This document shows positions 23,177 through 34,684 of a stretch of DNA of 64,000 nt, piece after piece. Each line of letters starts with the position of its first letter. The first letter of the stretch is position 1. The notes beneath the pieces are model-generated. The model was not told the DNA's origin, ran no database searches, and worked only from the letters and a program-made list of their open reading frames with translations. A program made the translations under genes and the position numbers. This stretch comes from Isoetes taiwanensis (lineage: Eukaryota > Streptophyta > Lycopodiopsida > Isoetales > Isoetaceae), in NCBI GenBank assembly GCA_021234155.1, contig JAJEKV010000014.1, forward strand, positions 14,370,494-14,434,493, written 5' to 3'.

Positions 23177-26100
23177 GTTCTAGAATCTACTTACTTAAAA
23201 TGTTTTTGGGGTGGGGTGTTCCTTTTTCGTACCGGTAACACTTCCTTTTCCGCCAAAAGCTGATTTTGAATCGAAAATATTTTTGAGCAACACAACGTTT
23301 TTTTTTCTTCATTTTTTTTCTCACTCATTTTTTTCTTCAACGACCGTTTGCTGAGGACTTCCTACCATATACCGCTTTGAGAAAATAGATACCGCGGGGA
23401 TCCTACATCGACCGGCTCGGGAAGCGCCAAGCTGGCATCTAAGCCGTGTATATCGCCCTCAATCTTCAATTTCTTGATGTTTAGGAATGAATCGCTTAGA
23501 GGAAGCTTAATGCAAGGGCTTAGAGCAAGGCCGAGAGCAGATTATTATTTTTGTTTTTTTTCCTCGCTCAAACTCTAATACGCATGTATGTGTGTTTTGC
23601 TCAATTTGTTTTATAGTTGAGTCATGGATGTACGTGTTTTTCTCAATTTTGACTCATAGTTGGGCGAAAGATATTTTGCTACCGGATTCAAGGAGCAACG
23701 AGCAATTTTCGTGTAGATTTCTGTTTTGAGTGTCTCTCGGGATTGAGGTCCGGATCTGCTTTACATGGTGCCCAGGCAACTCTTTTGATTTGTTCAAATG
23801 GGTCTCGATCTTTTGGCTCAAATGTAGCATTGGGGAAGCATCATTAGTTGTAGCTCTCAAGATCGTGCCATGCAAAAAACGAGCTTACCCGTGGTTTGCA
23901 CTTTTACCGTAGTTGTCCTCCTTCATCGAGTTTTATCACATTTCATATTCATACATTGGCATCCACCGAAAGCAGCCTAATTTTGCAAAGAACGTAAGCT
24001 TTTGTTTTTTCTGTGTTTTTATGCTTTAGGTTATGTTGAACTGATTTCTTGGTTTGGAGTGTGTTCCGTAACTTTGACTAAGTCTTTTGTGAATTGCATT
24101 GTGGACGAATGTGGATCTAAGTATTCGATATATTCTTGCCGTGGTCCAGATGTCAATGTTGCCGCATTTAAGCCGCCTTCAAAGCAAGGTAAACTTTTCG
24201 ATTTTTTTTTCCTTTGTGGTCGACGACTTCCGGGTTTGTGGCAGCCATTGATTTCGATTAATGATGTGGACATGATGTCCTGTAGGTCCGTAGATATTTT
24301 AGATGTGGTCTTTCGTGAGTCCGCTAGGTATATATAAGTTTGTTTAAGGCAAATCCTTGCTACTCCATAATGATGCAGGACTTGCAACATTTTCAGCAAA
24401 AAGTACAAAACCTTATTGACTTTCTCTTGGTTCCAAAACCATCATTCTCCGTTGGTTACATGACCGCAAAACATCCGAACAAAGGTGAGAATGTCCATAT
24501 ATTTTTATTTTTTATAATTTTGTTCTTCGAGGAGGTTGGTTTGGCATAAAGCAAGAGGATGACATGGAAATTTTAGTGATATGGCAAAGCAAACGATGCC
24601 TCCCCATATTGTTAGCTTTCGTGTTCAAATAGCAGCCGGAGCTTCATGTAAGTTTTTTTCCTTTAGGGTTGATTCTTTTTTTTTCGCCTTTGCCTTCTTA
24701 ACCGGGTGTTTTCTTGCCAGCACAAAAAGTAAGGAAGACATTTTCTTTCAAAACCGCAGAGAGTTAAGGAGCAAACAGCTAGGTCTGAGATAAGGTAACC
24801 AGTTGGTTTTTCTTCCTCAAGTTTAGAAACGAGTAAGCGTAACAGGAGGAGTGAGTATGCTATGTTCTTTCCTTTCCAAAGAATAGAGTTAACGGATCTG
24901 GGACCGGGCCTATTTGTGTGGCAATACATATTATTGCATTATTGCAGCTCAACATTTTGTTTCAGATCCAAGGGCATCACGATGAGCCCAATATTGTAAT
25001 AATACTTGTTCGAACATCCACTTCAAATGTCTCTTTATCGTTAAGTAGAGAACATCATGCATCGATATTTTTGTATACCTAAATGTGTCGTGATAGAGCA
25101 AATATTTGCAGGCCTTGCCAAACTCAAGTTTATATTCTAACCTGCTTGCAAATGTTACGCCAGATCTTCCTCGTCAGAGCAAAAGTTTTGAGCAAGATGT
25201 TTGGTATGTTTTGTTCATCTTCCTTTTCCCGCAGATCAAAAACTCTTCCTTTGCATACAAACAAGTTGTCTCTGCATTGCCGGATTAATTGGTTTCACGT
25301 TGTTATCTCTAAGACTCTACATTCTAGATTGTTTATCCCTTCATTTTCTAAAAACAGAATGACATTTAATGTTAATTGATGATTGCACTACAAAGAACGG
25401 GTTGTAGAGCATATTTTGTAACAGATTGAGGTTCTTTTTGTGCATTTTCATGCAGCAGACATGGCATCCCCAAAACCAGTGCTTTAGGTTTACTACTCCA
25501 AAGTGCATGTTTAACAAGCAATCGGGGCGGGCCCGTGATTTTGGCAAATTCAAAGTAAAAAAGATTTTGAGGTTCCAATGCAAGCAGATTTGCAGAGGGA
25601 GGTTGGGCATTTCGTTTCTAGAGGTACTTTGTACATTTCATTTCATCCTCGTTTTCTCGATGTCTTTTATCTTTCTAATCCACTAGCAAAGATATGTTGT
25701 CAAAAGATCAAAGATCATTTAATGTTGAAGGTTCCAATTTTTGCAAATGAATTTACAAGGTGATATTCTAAGCAAGATTAGGTTCATGCATAAGTATCTT
25801 CTCGCCTGGCCCTCTAAGTATTTTATGTTTATAGAGAGATCTAACACCAAGAATTTTGTATCCTCTCTTTAGCTTGCATTTTTACTTAAGGCAAGGAGGT
25901 AGAGAGTATGCTAAAGGACCATCTCAAGTATTTTCGCTAAGAAGGCGTAGATTCCGATGCATAACTTCTCGGGTAGTATTTGTGCTCCATAATCCCCGCA
26001 AAGAAGTTTCTATATTTAAGTGTATTGTTTTTTTCTTAATTGTTGCATTTTTTTGCGCTTATAGATGAGTTATAGTATATGAATGTGGTGCGAGGGATTC

Positions 26101-28388
26101 TTATCGATACATGCCTTCCACCCATAGGAGATGTCATTTTTATAGTTCCCTCTAGGTAATGATTTGATTTTCTTAAAATAATTTGCCTCAAGCAGCATCA
26201 ATTACTAGGGATGGAATGGTCTTAATAAAGTTTTTGCACTACATTGGAATACAAGATCATGACATGAACTATCTTTGGCCCTACTTTAAACATGTTTCTC
26301 GCAATTCATAATCATATGGATTTTGAAACAAAGCATGTCACATTTAAATCAAGTTTCAAGATCTTCTTACATCTAACATGACAAGCTAATAGTTCATGTA
26401 ATAGCCCATTACAATTTGCTAATTAAAGAGACAAAAGTTATCTTATTTGGCTACTATTTATCCGACACAAGTTGGAGCCTTTGATACCAATGGGAAAAGC
26501 CACAAAAGTGATACATAAGCCTTTTCACATGCATAAAAAATGTAACGAAAGCATCTAAGATTCTATTCCGTATGAGATGGCAAAGCAGAAGTATAGAAAG
26601 AAATACAATAGCAAAGTTGTGCTGCTCACTGCGCTCACGGGATGCTTAAGATGTTGAGGATTACGTAATAGGGGCACATAGTGCATTGACAAATAACTTA
26701 TGGGTGCCGTGGTTCGCAAGCGTGCCATACTCAAGTCTTTCACCAATCTCAAAACTTTCTATTTGTAGACACATTGTTCACAAGATGATATGTATGTTTT
26801 ATGGCAAGTTTTTAATAAGTAAAATGAAATGCTTCAGAGAGCTTGCTTTGAGCCAGGAGATTTTCGAACTTTATTAGCGATGTAGATGGCTTGCTTCAGA
26901 GCAACCGAGGGTCATGCAATATCGCTTTTATGCTCTATATGGTCCCGAGAATTTTGGTAATGAAAAGTTTTACGATTGAATTTTTTTGTCCGCCATTATG
27001 AATTGTTATTAGATGTTTTGATTGATGCATGTGTGTCATTGTAAAAAGAGTATTTTTGAGGATCTTTCCTTTGGGGTGCAACATTGACTCCTATTTTCAT
27101 TTTATGAACCTTGCCATCAACAAAGAAACAAAAAAATCATTGCCTCTCCATCTCTAGCTCCTCTCTTACACTAGAGGGTGAAACAAAAGTAATTTTGTAC
27201 TATTCTATTCTATTCTATTCTTTAGAATCCTAGGTTTCTTGGATTCATTTAGAATCATATAGAACTTGCAATTTTACCTTCTTGAAAGACGTAAAAATAT
27301 GGAACTTCTAACACAACTTCTATTCGTAAAGGATTCAATTAACATGAAATTTATTATTTACTACTAAGAACATCATCACATTGACAACAATAAAGAAACA
27401 CAATTACAAGTCCCAAGTGTTAGAACCCAAAAAATGCTTTTCAAGGTTGGCGTGACAAAAATGTCTATTTGAAATTATTTAAGCCTTCTTAATGCCTTTT
27501 TAGGTCTCTAATAAGTTGACCTATTTGTCTCTTACCACGCAACAATAAGATCGTTGTTAATAATGTAAGAGTTTCCTCTATTGGTAATATGCAAAATCAG
27601 TAGCACCATTGTTCACTAAGTCCTCCAAAGCATTGTATAGCCCATTGAGAAACTATATGGCAAATTATTATTTGCTCGAAAATATCGTATAACTGTTTGA
27701 GAAAGCCACATTTTTGTACATTGCAAACTGCTTTGGAGGACGTTGTTAGAGGTATGCTGCATGGTTGAATAGGTTGTTCCTTGCAATTGAATAGGTTGTT
27801 CCTTGCAATTGGGAGCAACGACTCAAAAAAGGAAAATCACATATTTTTTAGAAAGAGCAACACACAACTGTATAAGTGCAACAACACAAATGAGGTATAA
27901 CTCCAAAAAATTACTTATATTCCAAATTGGGGCACACCTAAAGGACAAATGCACCAAAAAATTATAGTCCAAGGGGACACATCTAAAGGACAAATGCACG
28001 TGAAAGATCTAAACTTAACAACTCTTACATGACATGTTACAAGCATTGGGCTCTATACGAGCTTGAAATCTAGAGATTCAAAAAGTAACATGTTACAAGC
28101 ATTGGGCGCTACAAGAGCTTGGAATCTAGCAATTCAAATTGTAAATGTTAAACGTATTTGTGTTGGATACTACAAGTGCAAGATATCCCATTTATTTTTT
28201 GGATTACTACTGGGGTATACTGTGAGGTGCAGTTACTTTAGATAGATTCCAAACATTAGTAAAACCATATTCATTATTGCAAGCATCAACCTGTAGTGTT
28301 GTCGAAAGTTGCACAAATGGATATTAAAGGCCACGTAAAAGCACAAGTCAAGACATTAGCCCGGCAACGCCGGGCACACGTTTACTAG
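23177..28388 (+). mobile_element. probable Helitron (3' terminus clear, 5' end inferred)
   Basis: The 3' end has hairpin GCCCGGC-AAC-GCCGGGC (28359-28375), then 9 nt, then CTAG at 28385-28388 followed by T. The 5' boundary is inferred from where LTR A2 stops (23176) and the sequence begins TCTAGAATCTACTTAC, starting with the TC typical of Helitrons. LTR/internal continuity resumes at about 28392 (TCTAAGAAGGATCTGGGTCT), so roughly 5.2 kb is inserted at an LTR junction that is contiguous in copy A1/B1. No Rep/helicase motif was seen, so it would be non-autonomous. Confidence 0.6.
23700..26880 (+). pseudogene. unidentified exon-like gene fragments inside the Helitron
   Basis: Several short plus-strand frames end at GT splice-donor-like sites: KPSFSVGYMTAKHPNKG (to 24484), MPPHIVSFRVQIAAGAS (to 24650), SNLLANVTPDLPRQSKSF (25125-25200) and NSSFAYKQVVSALPD (25240-25285). 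Further frames at 25578-25763 include VSRGTLYISFHPRF. T-rich, AG-ended stretches precede most of them. The pattern suggests a multi-exon host gene, now mutated, carried by the Helitron. I do not recognise the family. Confidence 0.35.
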
Positions 28389-28391
28389 TCA

Positions 28392-28722
28392 TCTTCTAAG
28401 AAGGATCTGGGTCTCTACCCCCCTTCCCAATACACAAAAGGTGCGAAAAAGAGAACATCCATCATACCGTAACAGAATGAATCAAAATAACAGAAATCAC
28501 AGATCTAATCTAAATACTCTAATCAACATGATTAGGGTTCATTCGTTAGTCCAGGTTACAGGTATGGGTTCTTGAGTTCTAGAGATCATATAGGACTAAG
28601 AACAGATACTAACCCAGCTTAAGAACAGCCCTTATGCTTTAGAGTTAGTACTTAATTGGTCCATTTGGCTCCTTAGGTAACTGCCATATGGTAGTTATGG
28701 GTTATATTCACGTATTATATTA
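28392..28722 (-). mobile_element. LTR-element internal fragment B2
   Basis: It matches 13788-13822 plus 20901-21420: GGGTCTCTACCCCC, CAATACACAA, AACATCCATCATACC, ATGATTAGGGTTCATTCG, TTAGGACTAAGAACAGATA-like and GCTCCTTAGGTAAC. Relative to B1 it lacks the 7-kb transposon and about 240 bp after CCAGCTTAAGAAC. Similarity ends near TATATTCAC at 28711-28720. Confidence 0.7.
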
Positions 28723-30310
28723 ACATGTGCAATATAATGGTCAATAATAATTGCATGAGTCATAAATACAATGTTATTGGATTTATGACATCATGTGTAA
28801 CTCACATGTTAACTGGCTCATGAGTTATATTACACTATCACGTATAATATAATGGTTGCTAATGATTGCATGGAATAAATACGTGTCAATGTATTTATAT
28901 GTCCATGGAGCAACCCCTTACAATATATTAATATGCTAGCCATCTAGGTGGCATGCATGTGTAGTATATTGACGTATCCTATGCTTGACATATCAATCTG
29001 CTTGACATGTACTATGATGTGGCAGTATAATATAGGTAATTTATACCATAGAAGAAACTTATCGCGGCGGCAGCGAACGTTTCTCTTCCCCAACTCGTCT
29101 ATACATGGTAGAACATGCAGAATTCGAACCTGCATTTTTTTGTCTTGTGTTCAGTGCCCACACGATAGAGGGATATTGACCATAATGACTCGTTAACAAA
29201 GATGTTTTGTATAAAATCAAAAGAATCTAAGTTCTGAACATGCAAAAATTGAACTGTGTTTGAGCATGGAAAATTCTAACCTCCGTAGTTGCCAATATAT
29301 CTATGCAAAATGGTTATTCAAAATGCGTATGAATAAAACATGACCCATTAACAGTAATTTCATGTAATTGGCTGCAAGTCTGCAAACAGAAGCAACATTC
29401 CTAGTATGTTTAAGCTAATCACGACTACTTCCCACATGGCAATCAGAGAACCCCCGTGGATGGTTTTGAGGATGCCATCGAAGCAACATAATGCACCATT
29501 TGCTTTTGAAAAGTACATTTTTTTCCAGCTTCATATTTTTCAAGAATAATGATCTACCTCAAGCTTCGCCACATTCAATTTCGCCGCGAAGCAAAGAAGC
29601 CATTGAAGCAAGGGCAAAGCTCTGCAAAAATAACATTAATCATTATCAACATAAGAATGTCATTTAAAAAAATGAGACATTCAGAGAGTTGGGGTTGAGT
29701 TAAATTAATTTTTTATTAGTTCAATAGAGACAAAATATTGGCCTAGCATTATTTCATAAGCATGTTTATCTTATGTAGATAACCGGAGGCTAATCTTATA
29801 AAGCTTGACATTCTAACAGCCAAATGAAGCACTTCCTACAATTATGAATTGCATTGTTGATAAATTGAGAACATTCTAGACATGTATAGATCTACACTCT
29901 GCAATGAACCTATCATTCAGCCAGGTATTCTGAGCCTCAACATCCCATTAGGCTACAGTGATTTGAGTTTTGATAGAGATGTTCTATAGTTAAGGAATGG
30001 TTCATAGAAAGCCACGGTCCACTCTTTTTATTTAATTCACACCGCCTCGGCCATAATTGAGGTTAACCATTCGCATCAGCTTGATGATCTTGTTGGTGGC
30101 CTTAAAAGTTCTTATTCCAGCCACATCCTCGATAACTAAAACCTGCACAAATGCCATGAAATGACAGTGTCACTAAATCCTAGTTAACATGCTACAAAGA
30201 AAAAAGAAATAATATTCAATGAGTAGTTTGGATATTTTTCTAGTACCTTAACGCCCTTGGCCTCAAAGATTTAGTCAGTAGGTTTCAATCTCTACCGCTG
30301 ATCTTGAAGT
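28723..30310. other. gene-free stretch
   Basis: It is AT-rich, with a CTCACATGTTAAC / GTTATATTAC-type diffuse repeat at 28720-28870. On the minus strand, a GCAGGTTCGAATTCTGC stem (29118-29134) recalls a tRNA T arm, but no full cloverleaf can be drawn. It also holds the 69-bp repeat listed separately. Confidence 0.3.
29227..29295. repeat. 69-bp repeat, copy 1 (copy 2 at 43,051-43,119)
   Basis: AACATGCAAAAATTGAACTG, TGTTTGAGCATGGA and TCCTAACCTCCG-like blocks are shared in order with 43051-43119, with about five differences. Flanks do not match. Confidence 0.75.
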
Positions 30311-30384
30311 GTTATGTCCAGTAACAATTTGTTATGTCCATAACAATTTGTTATGTCCATAACACGATGTTATGTCCATAACAT
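30311..30384. repeat. four tandem GTTATGTCCATAAC palindromic units
   Basis: Units at about 30311, 30331, 30350 and 30369 each contain GTTATG and CATAAC arms separated by TC. The first has a G insertion. Spacers are AATTT or ACGAT. This could be a cluster of dyad binding sites or a repeat terminus. Confidence 0.8.
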
Positions 30385-30867
30385 TTCATATGCTGCCACG
30401 TGAATTTTTCCCCCCCCTCCGCCATAGCCGAATAGCCGCGGGTCAATCCTCGCACCATAGCCGCCATAGCCGTGCCTCCGTGTAAGTTCTAAGGGGTTTC
30501 AACCGTTCCAACCGGAACCACTGTTCAAAACCGACAGCACGCCTATTCTTCCCGCTCAATCCGTTCCAAACCGACAGCCACGCTTATTCTTCTCCTCCGC
30601 TGCTCGACCTCATCCTTTTGGGTTCGATCTCGTCCTTTTGGGTTCGTCTTTGCTGGAGTTTCTGGCAGCGAAGCCATCAGTGGGTTCCTTCCTTCTATCC
30701 TTCTTCTGTTTCCTGTTTTTAGTTTTCGATTTATGAATCTATTTTCTGCTCTGTGTCGCTGCAGCAGATGCTCTGTTCTGAAAACAGAGCCTTACATTTG
30801 GCATACAGAGTTGTGCCGGAATGCAGTGAAAAATGCTTCTGCCAAATGCTTCTGCCAAGGACGTTAA

Positions 30868-31005
30868 GGCTGATAACGTCCTCTGATGAGGCGTTATTGC
30901 CCATCCAAAATGGCCTCGGTACGGCCTCGGCATTTCCTGGCCACATGGCCAACTTGGCCATTTTTTCTGGGCCATAACGCCTCATCAGAGGACGTTATCT
31001 AGCCC
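30868..31005. repeat. long hairpin with ~45-nt arms
   Basis: Left arm 30868-30913 (GATAACGTCCTCTGATGAGG, then CGTTAT.GCCC..AAAATGGCC) pairs with right arm 30954-31005 (GGCCATTTT..GGGCC then ATAACGCCTCATCAGAGGAC). The 28-bp basal part is almost perfect and the loop is about 40 nt. Each arm is also an imperfect palindrome (ATAACG..CGTTAT). It may be a foldback element or an inverted-repeat RNA precursor. Confidence 0.85.
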
Positions 31006-31601
31006 ATAGCTTAGCGGCCAATCTACCTATGCTATTTGAAAAGCAGGGCATTTCTTAGTGTGCAGCAGACATATGAAGAACATGTAAGGTATCAGATTTA
31101 GAAAACAAAATTAGAAGGAATGGCTTTTAAGCCTTGTGTCAGACTTGTTATTCTTTTGAATAGCAGGGATTATGATAATTCTGTAGTTGCTCAAATAAAT
31201 GCCAAAATTCTAAGATTTGACATACTGGCTTGTGATGTGGGATTTATTGCAAGACAGTAGTGCCAGTGGACATGGCTTGAATGAAAAGAAAAGACACATT
31301 CGAAAGCATTTTTATGGATAGAGAAGACACATTGGAAAGAGAAGACACACTTTCAAAATACAGATGAAGGGTGTAGCACCCATTCCAAGCCCTATTAGAA
31401 GTCAGATGTCATACTTTTTATAGTCTTGTGCTGGCGCTCCAGATGAGCCATTCAATGTTGGGAACCTAGCCAGTATACAAATGTGTTAGATACCATTTCA
31501 AATATCTTCTTCCTATGCCTTCTCCTTTTTTGTATCATACAATATTACTTACCATGAAAGATGGCTGCTCAAATAAGAAAAGATGCCAACCTGCAAGCCC
31601 A

Positions 31602-31769
31602 AATGATAGTAGAAAAGGGAGCATTTACACTTTAAAAAACAGAGTAAATAATGTTTTCCAAATTATCATTTTGCATGCGAGTTCAGAGCTCCAATGATAG
31701 TAGAAAAGGGAGCATTTACACTTTAAAAAACAGAGTAAATAATGTTTTCCAAATTATCATTTTGCATGC
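31602..31769. repeat. 77-bp direct duplication
   Basis: 31602-31678 and 31693-31769 are identical over 77 bp (start AATGATAGTAGAAAAGGGAG, end TTTTGCATGC), separated by 14 bp. Confidence 0.9.
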
Positions 31770-31946
31770 AGATCGAGTCCGCATAAATTAAAAGAGTATG
31801 TTATGTAACCTATCACATGTTATAAAGGCCATAAAAGCTAAGAAATGATTTAACCTTTTGTCCGGGTTTAAGGAATCTCAAAAAAAAAAACCTATCTTGC
31901 TTAGCTCTTCTAGAAAGAAAAAGAAAATATAACTTGATTAAATTAA

Positions 31947-32970
31947 GGGAAAATTATAAAATGCCCCCTCAGATTTTATAGAAATTATAAAATGCCCTTG
32001 TATTTTTTAAATTATCTAAATGCCCCTTTGCTTTTCCCTTTGCTTTTCTGTGTTCTTCAGTTTTGTCTGCTCAGAGCCAATATTCTTCAAAGCTTCTTGT
32101 TGCTGGCAAATCCTTACAGCCCCTGCAACTGCAATGGCCACCTGGAGGCCTGATCATCCATTTGTAACTCGTTCAGAACCAATTATGCCAAGAACGGCCA
32201 ACCGTTATAATTCTACCTTTAGTTCGACCTAATCGCTTTGATCAGCTTAATCGGCCCGTACAGCCCGATTCCTTCACAATCAAGATCCTAGGTTCATCCT
32301 TCCAAGTCTTTTTTTTGCATGGCCATAGCCGATCCTACGGATGATCTTGAAGGACCACGGAATTGCTGCCGCCAGAGGTTTTCTTCAGATTCGATTTTAT
32401 TCCAGATTTCCAGACTATTCTTGTTATCAATTAGAATTTGCATGAAGATGCTTTTTATAGAGATATGGTTGAAGATGCCAGCCAAACACGCTCTTCTGGA
32501 GCTTTGCTTTACGATATAATTAGAGAACAATTTGAGCTCCACTTAAATCTCTGCTAACTCGAAGCAACGACGCTAAATTGAATACTCTATTCAAGAATAG
32601 GCATTGGTTCCCTGGCAGATAATCTTTGAAATGGGCTTGAAATTTTAAAATGGATTAATCTCCTCCTAATTGCCTTTGATGCTTGAAACCGATTTTGGAT
32701 CCGCCTCTTCTTATGCCGTATATAAGGATCGGAGGTGTTTTCATGGATCAAGGGCATTTTCATAATTTTCTTATCAAAGCATTGGAGCTAGGGGGCACTT
32801 TTACGCCAAACAAGACCCACTAAGCACCCGCTAAGGAAAATTTTATTTTATAAGGATCGAGGAATAAGAATAACTATTCAAAGGCTTAAATATTTCTAAT
32901 AAATTAAGAAAATACAAGGGCATTTTCATAATTTTTGACCCAAAATACAAGTTTATTTTTATAATTTTCC
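31947..32970. mobile_element. Mutator-like (MULE/MITE) element with 9-bp target duplication
   Basis: TTAAATTAA flanks the element exactly at 31938-31946 and 32971-32979. The ends are inverted repeats: left GGGAAAATTATAAAATGCCC, right (reverse complement) GGAAAATTATAAAAATAAAC. Beyond these, ATTATAAAATGCCCTTGTAT and ATTATGAAAATGCCCTTGTA pair further in, so the inverted repeats reach about 80 bp. A 9-bp duplication and G-starting ends are typical of Mutator-like elements. No transposase is inside. The interior holds about 850 bp of unrelated, more GC-balanced sequence (32040-32880) that could be captured host DNA. Confidence 0.75.
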
Positions 32971-33710
32971 TTAAATTAAAACACACGCTTTGTATTACCT
33001 CCAATATATAACAAAAAATGGAAAACTTTGATGGTAATCTCAACCGCAGACACGGTGAAAGATGTTGTAGTGGAACACCACGGGTGTCCCCCCGCCCTCC
33101 TAAAAATGTGGTGGGAGATATCAAATTTGTGGTGCGATTTTAAATGTTTGTTTGGCGCCTAGTGATGTAACGCCTCGGATTCAATCATTTCGAATCGCAA
33201 CAACCCGATTCCTACGCCACCCGCCCCATTCCATTTCCTACGCCACCCGGCCCCATTCCAATCTCCACCGAACCGATTTCTAAACCCACGACCCACCCAA
33301 GGCTTTTTCCCTGCTAATAACACGGCTATGGCGCTTTAATCCGGCTGTGGATCAATCCGTTCATACCTTCAATCATTTAATTTGAAGCAAACCGCCATGT
33401 GTAAGAGAAAGAGAACCTGAACAAGAACGGATCATAAAAGACGCCAAAGGAAAAGACAAAGGGAAGCTAAAGAAGAATTAGCAAAAATTGCAACAACAGA
33501 GGGAGGATCCACGTAACGGCCTCTACTAGGGCGCCGGATGGTATTAAAATTGTTATCTTCATTTCATAGCACCACTAAAGGCTTGTCTAACAAATGATAA
33601 GAAAGAGGTTTTACTAGATTATCCAAGTCAAAGAAAAGAGGTTTTACTAGATTGTGAAGAAGTCTAACAAAGAATGACAGCTTTTTAGCGTACCAAGAGT
33701 AGGTTTTGCT

Positions 33711-33944
33711 ATGGCCGTAAGAGGAAGCATTAATACCGAAAGTGCTAATCCCGCCGCTGTTTGGGGTTTTGGTAAACCGGGTGTTCATCCTAGGAATCTT
33801 ACCAAAGCAAAATTGAAGAGGGAAGAGATAGATTGCAAAGGGGGGAAATGGGTTTTGTACAAAAGAGTTAGAAGAGTGTGTCATAGAACTTGTGCAAAGA
33901 ATTTTGGACGAAAAATGAGGGTCTCCAAATGCAAAGGATGTTAA
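33711..33944 (+). CDS. small basic Cys-containing ORF in the 33-41 kb element
   Basis: The 77 codons (MAVRGSINTESANPAAVWGF to CKGC) are Lys/Arg-rich, with CHRTC and CKGC Cys pairs near the C-terminus that could bind zinc. It is close behind the left inverted repeat, as first exons of transposon genes often are. The sequence continues, after the stop, in another frame with CKRGSCHSLSG, so the true gene may be spliced or frameshifted. The family was not recognised. It could be a nucleic-acid-binding domain of a transposon protein. Confidence 0.3.
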   Translation: MAVRGSINTESANPAAVWGFGKPGVHPRNLTKAKLKREEIDCKGGKWVLYKRVRRVCHRTCAKNFGRKMRVSKCKGC

Positions 33945-34149
33945 GTTCGTAAGATTGGAACGAAATGTAAGAGAGGATCATGCCACTCACTATCCGGAAG
34001 AATCACAAGGTTATTTCATTTTTTCATCTTCACCACATTTTTTTATTGTTAATGTGGTATGTGGTTAGTGATTGCTTGTGATATGTGGTTGCCGTGGTTA
34101 GTGATTGCTTGTGGTGTGTGGTGCCTATTAATGCCGTGGATATATGATA

Positions 34150-34575
34150 TGTGCCGCCTAGTGTGGTGAGGCATGTGGTGTGAAATAAATGTCACAATAT
34201 ATGCTTTGTGGTGCCTAGTGTGGTGAATAACATGGTGTAAAATACATGTCGTAATATATGCTATGTGGTGCCTAGTGTGGTGAAAAATATGGTGTAAAAA
34301 TAAATGCTCTAAATATACGCTTTGTGGTGCCTAGTGTGGTGAATAACATGGTGTAAAATAAATGCCAGAATATATGCTATGTGGTCCCTAGTGTGGTGAA
34401 TAACATGGTGTGGTGTCTAGTGTGGTCCTAGTGTGGTGCCAAAGTGTGGTGCCTAGTGTGGTGCCTAGTGTGGTTAAAGATATGGTGTAAAATAAATGTT
34501 TGAATATATTCTATGTGGTGCCTAGTGTGGTGAATAACGAGGTGTAAGATGAATGTCTGTAGAATATATGCTATG
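34150..34575. repeat. 57-bp minisatellite (TGTGGTGCCTAGTGTGGTG...)
   Basis: About seven tandem units of 57-60 bp each begin TGTGGTGCCTAGTGTGGTGA, continue ATGGTGTAAAATAAATG and end AATATATGCTA. The fifth is expanded by extra GTGGTGCCTAGT words. This is the left subterminal repeat of the 33-41 kb element. Confidence 0.9.
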
Positions 34576-34684
34576 TTTAATAGAAATCTCACCGCTTAAT
34601 TGATGCGGTGAAAGTGACACACGTAAAAATTACATTAAGGATGGATGTAATGGGGAGAGAATCATTGGAAATCTGTCACATCAA

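Noticed and set aside
29098-29190. Possible tRNA on the minus strand (GCAGGTTCGAATTCTGC stem-loop).
   Set aside because: Acceptor, D and anticodon arms cannot be drawn; at best it is a decayed tRNA-like sequence.
30883-30892. CTGATGAG, the conserved core word of hammerhead ribozymes, in the hairpin at 30.9 kb.
   Set aside because: The second core element (GAAAC) and the cleavage-site stem are not present at suitable distances on either strand; the word is part of the palindromic arm.
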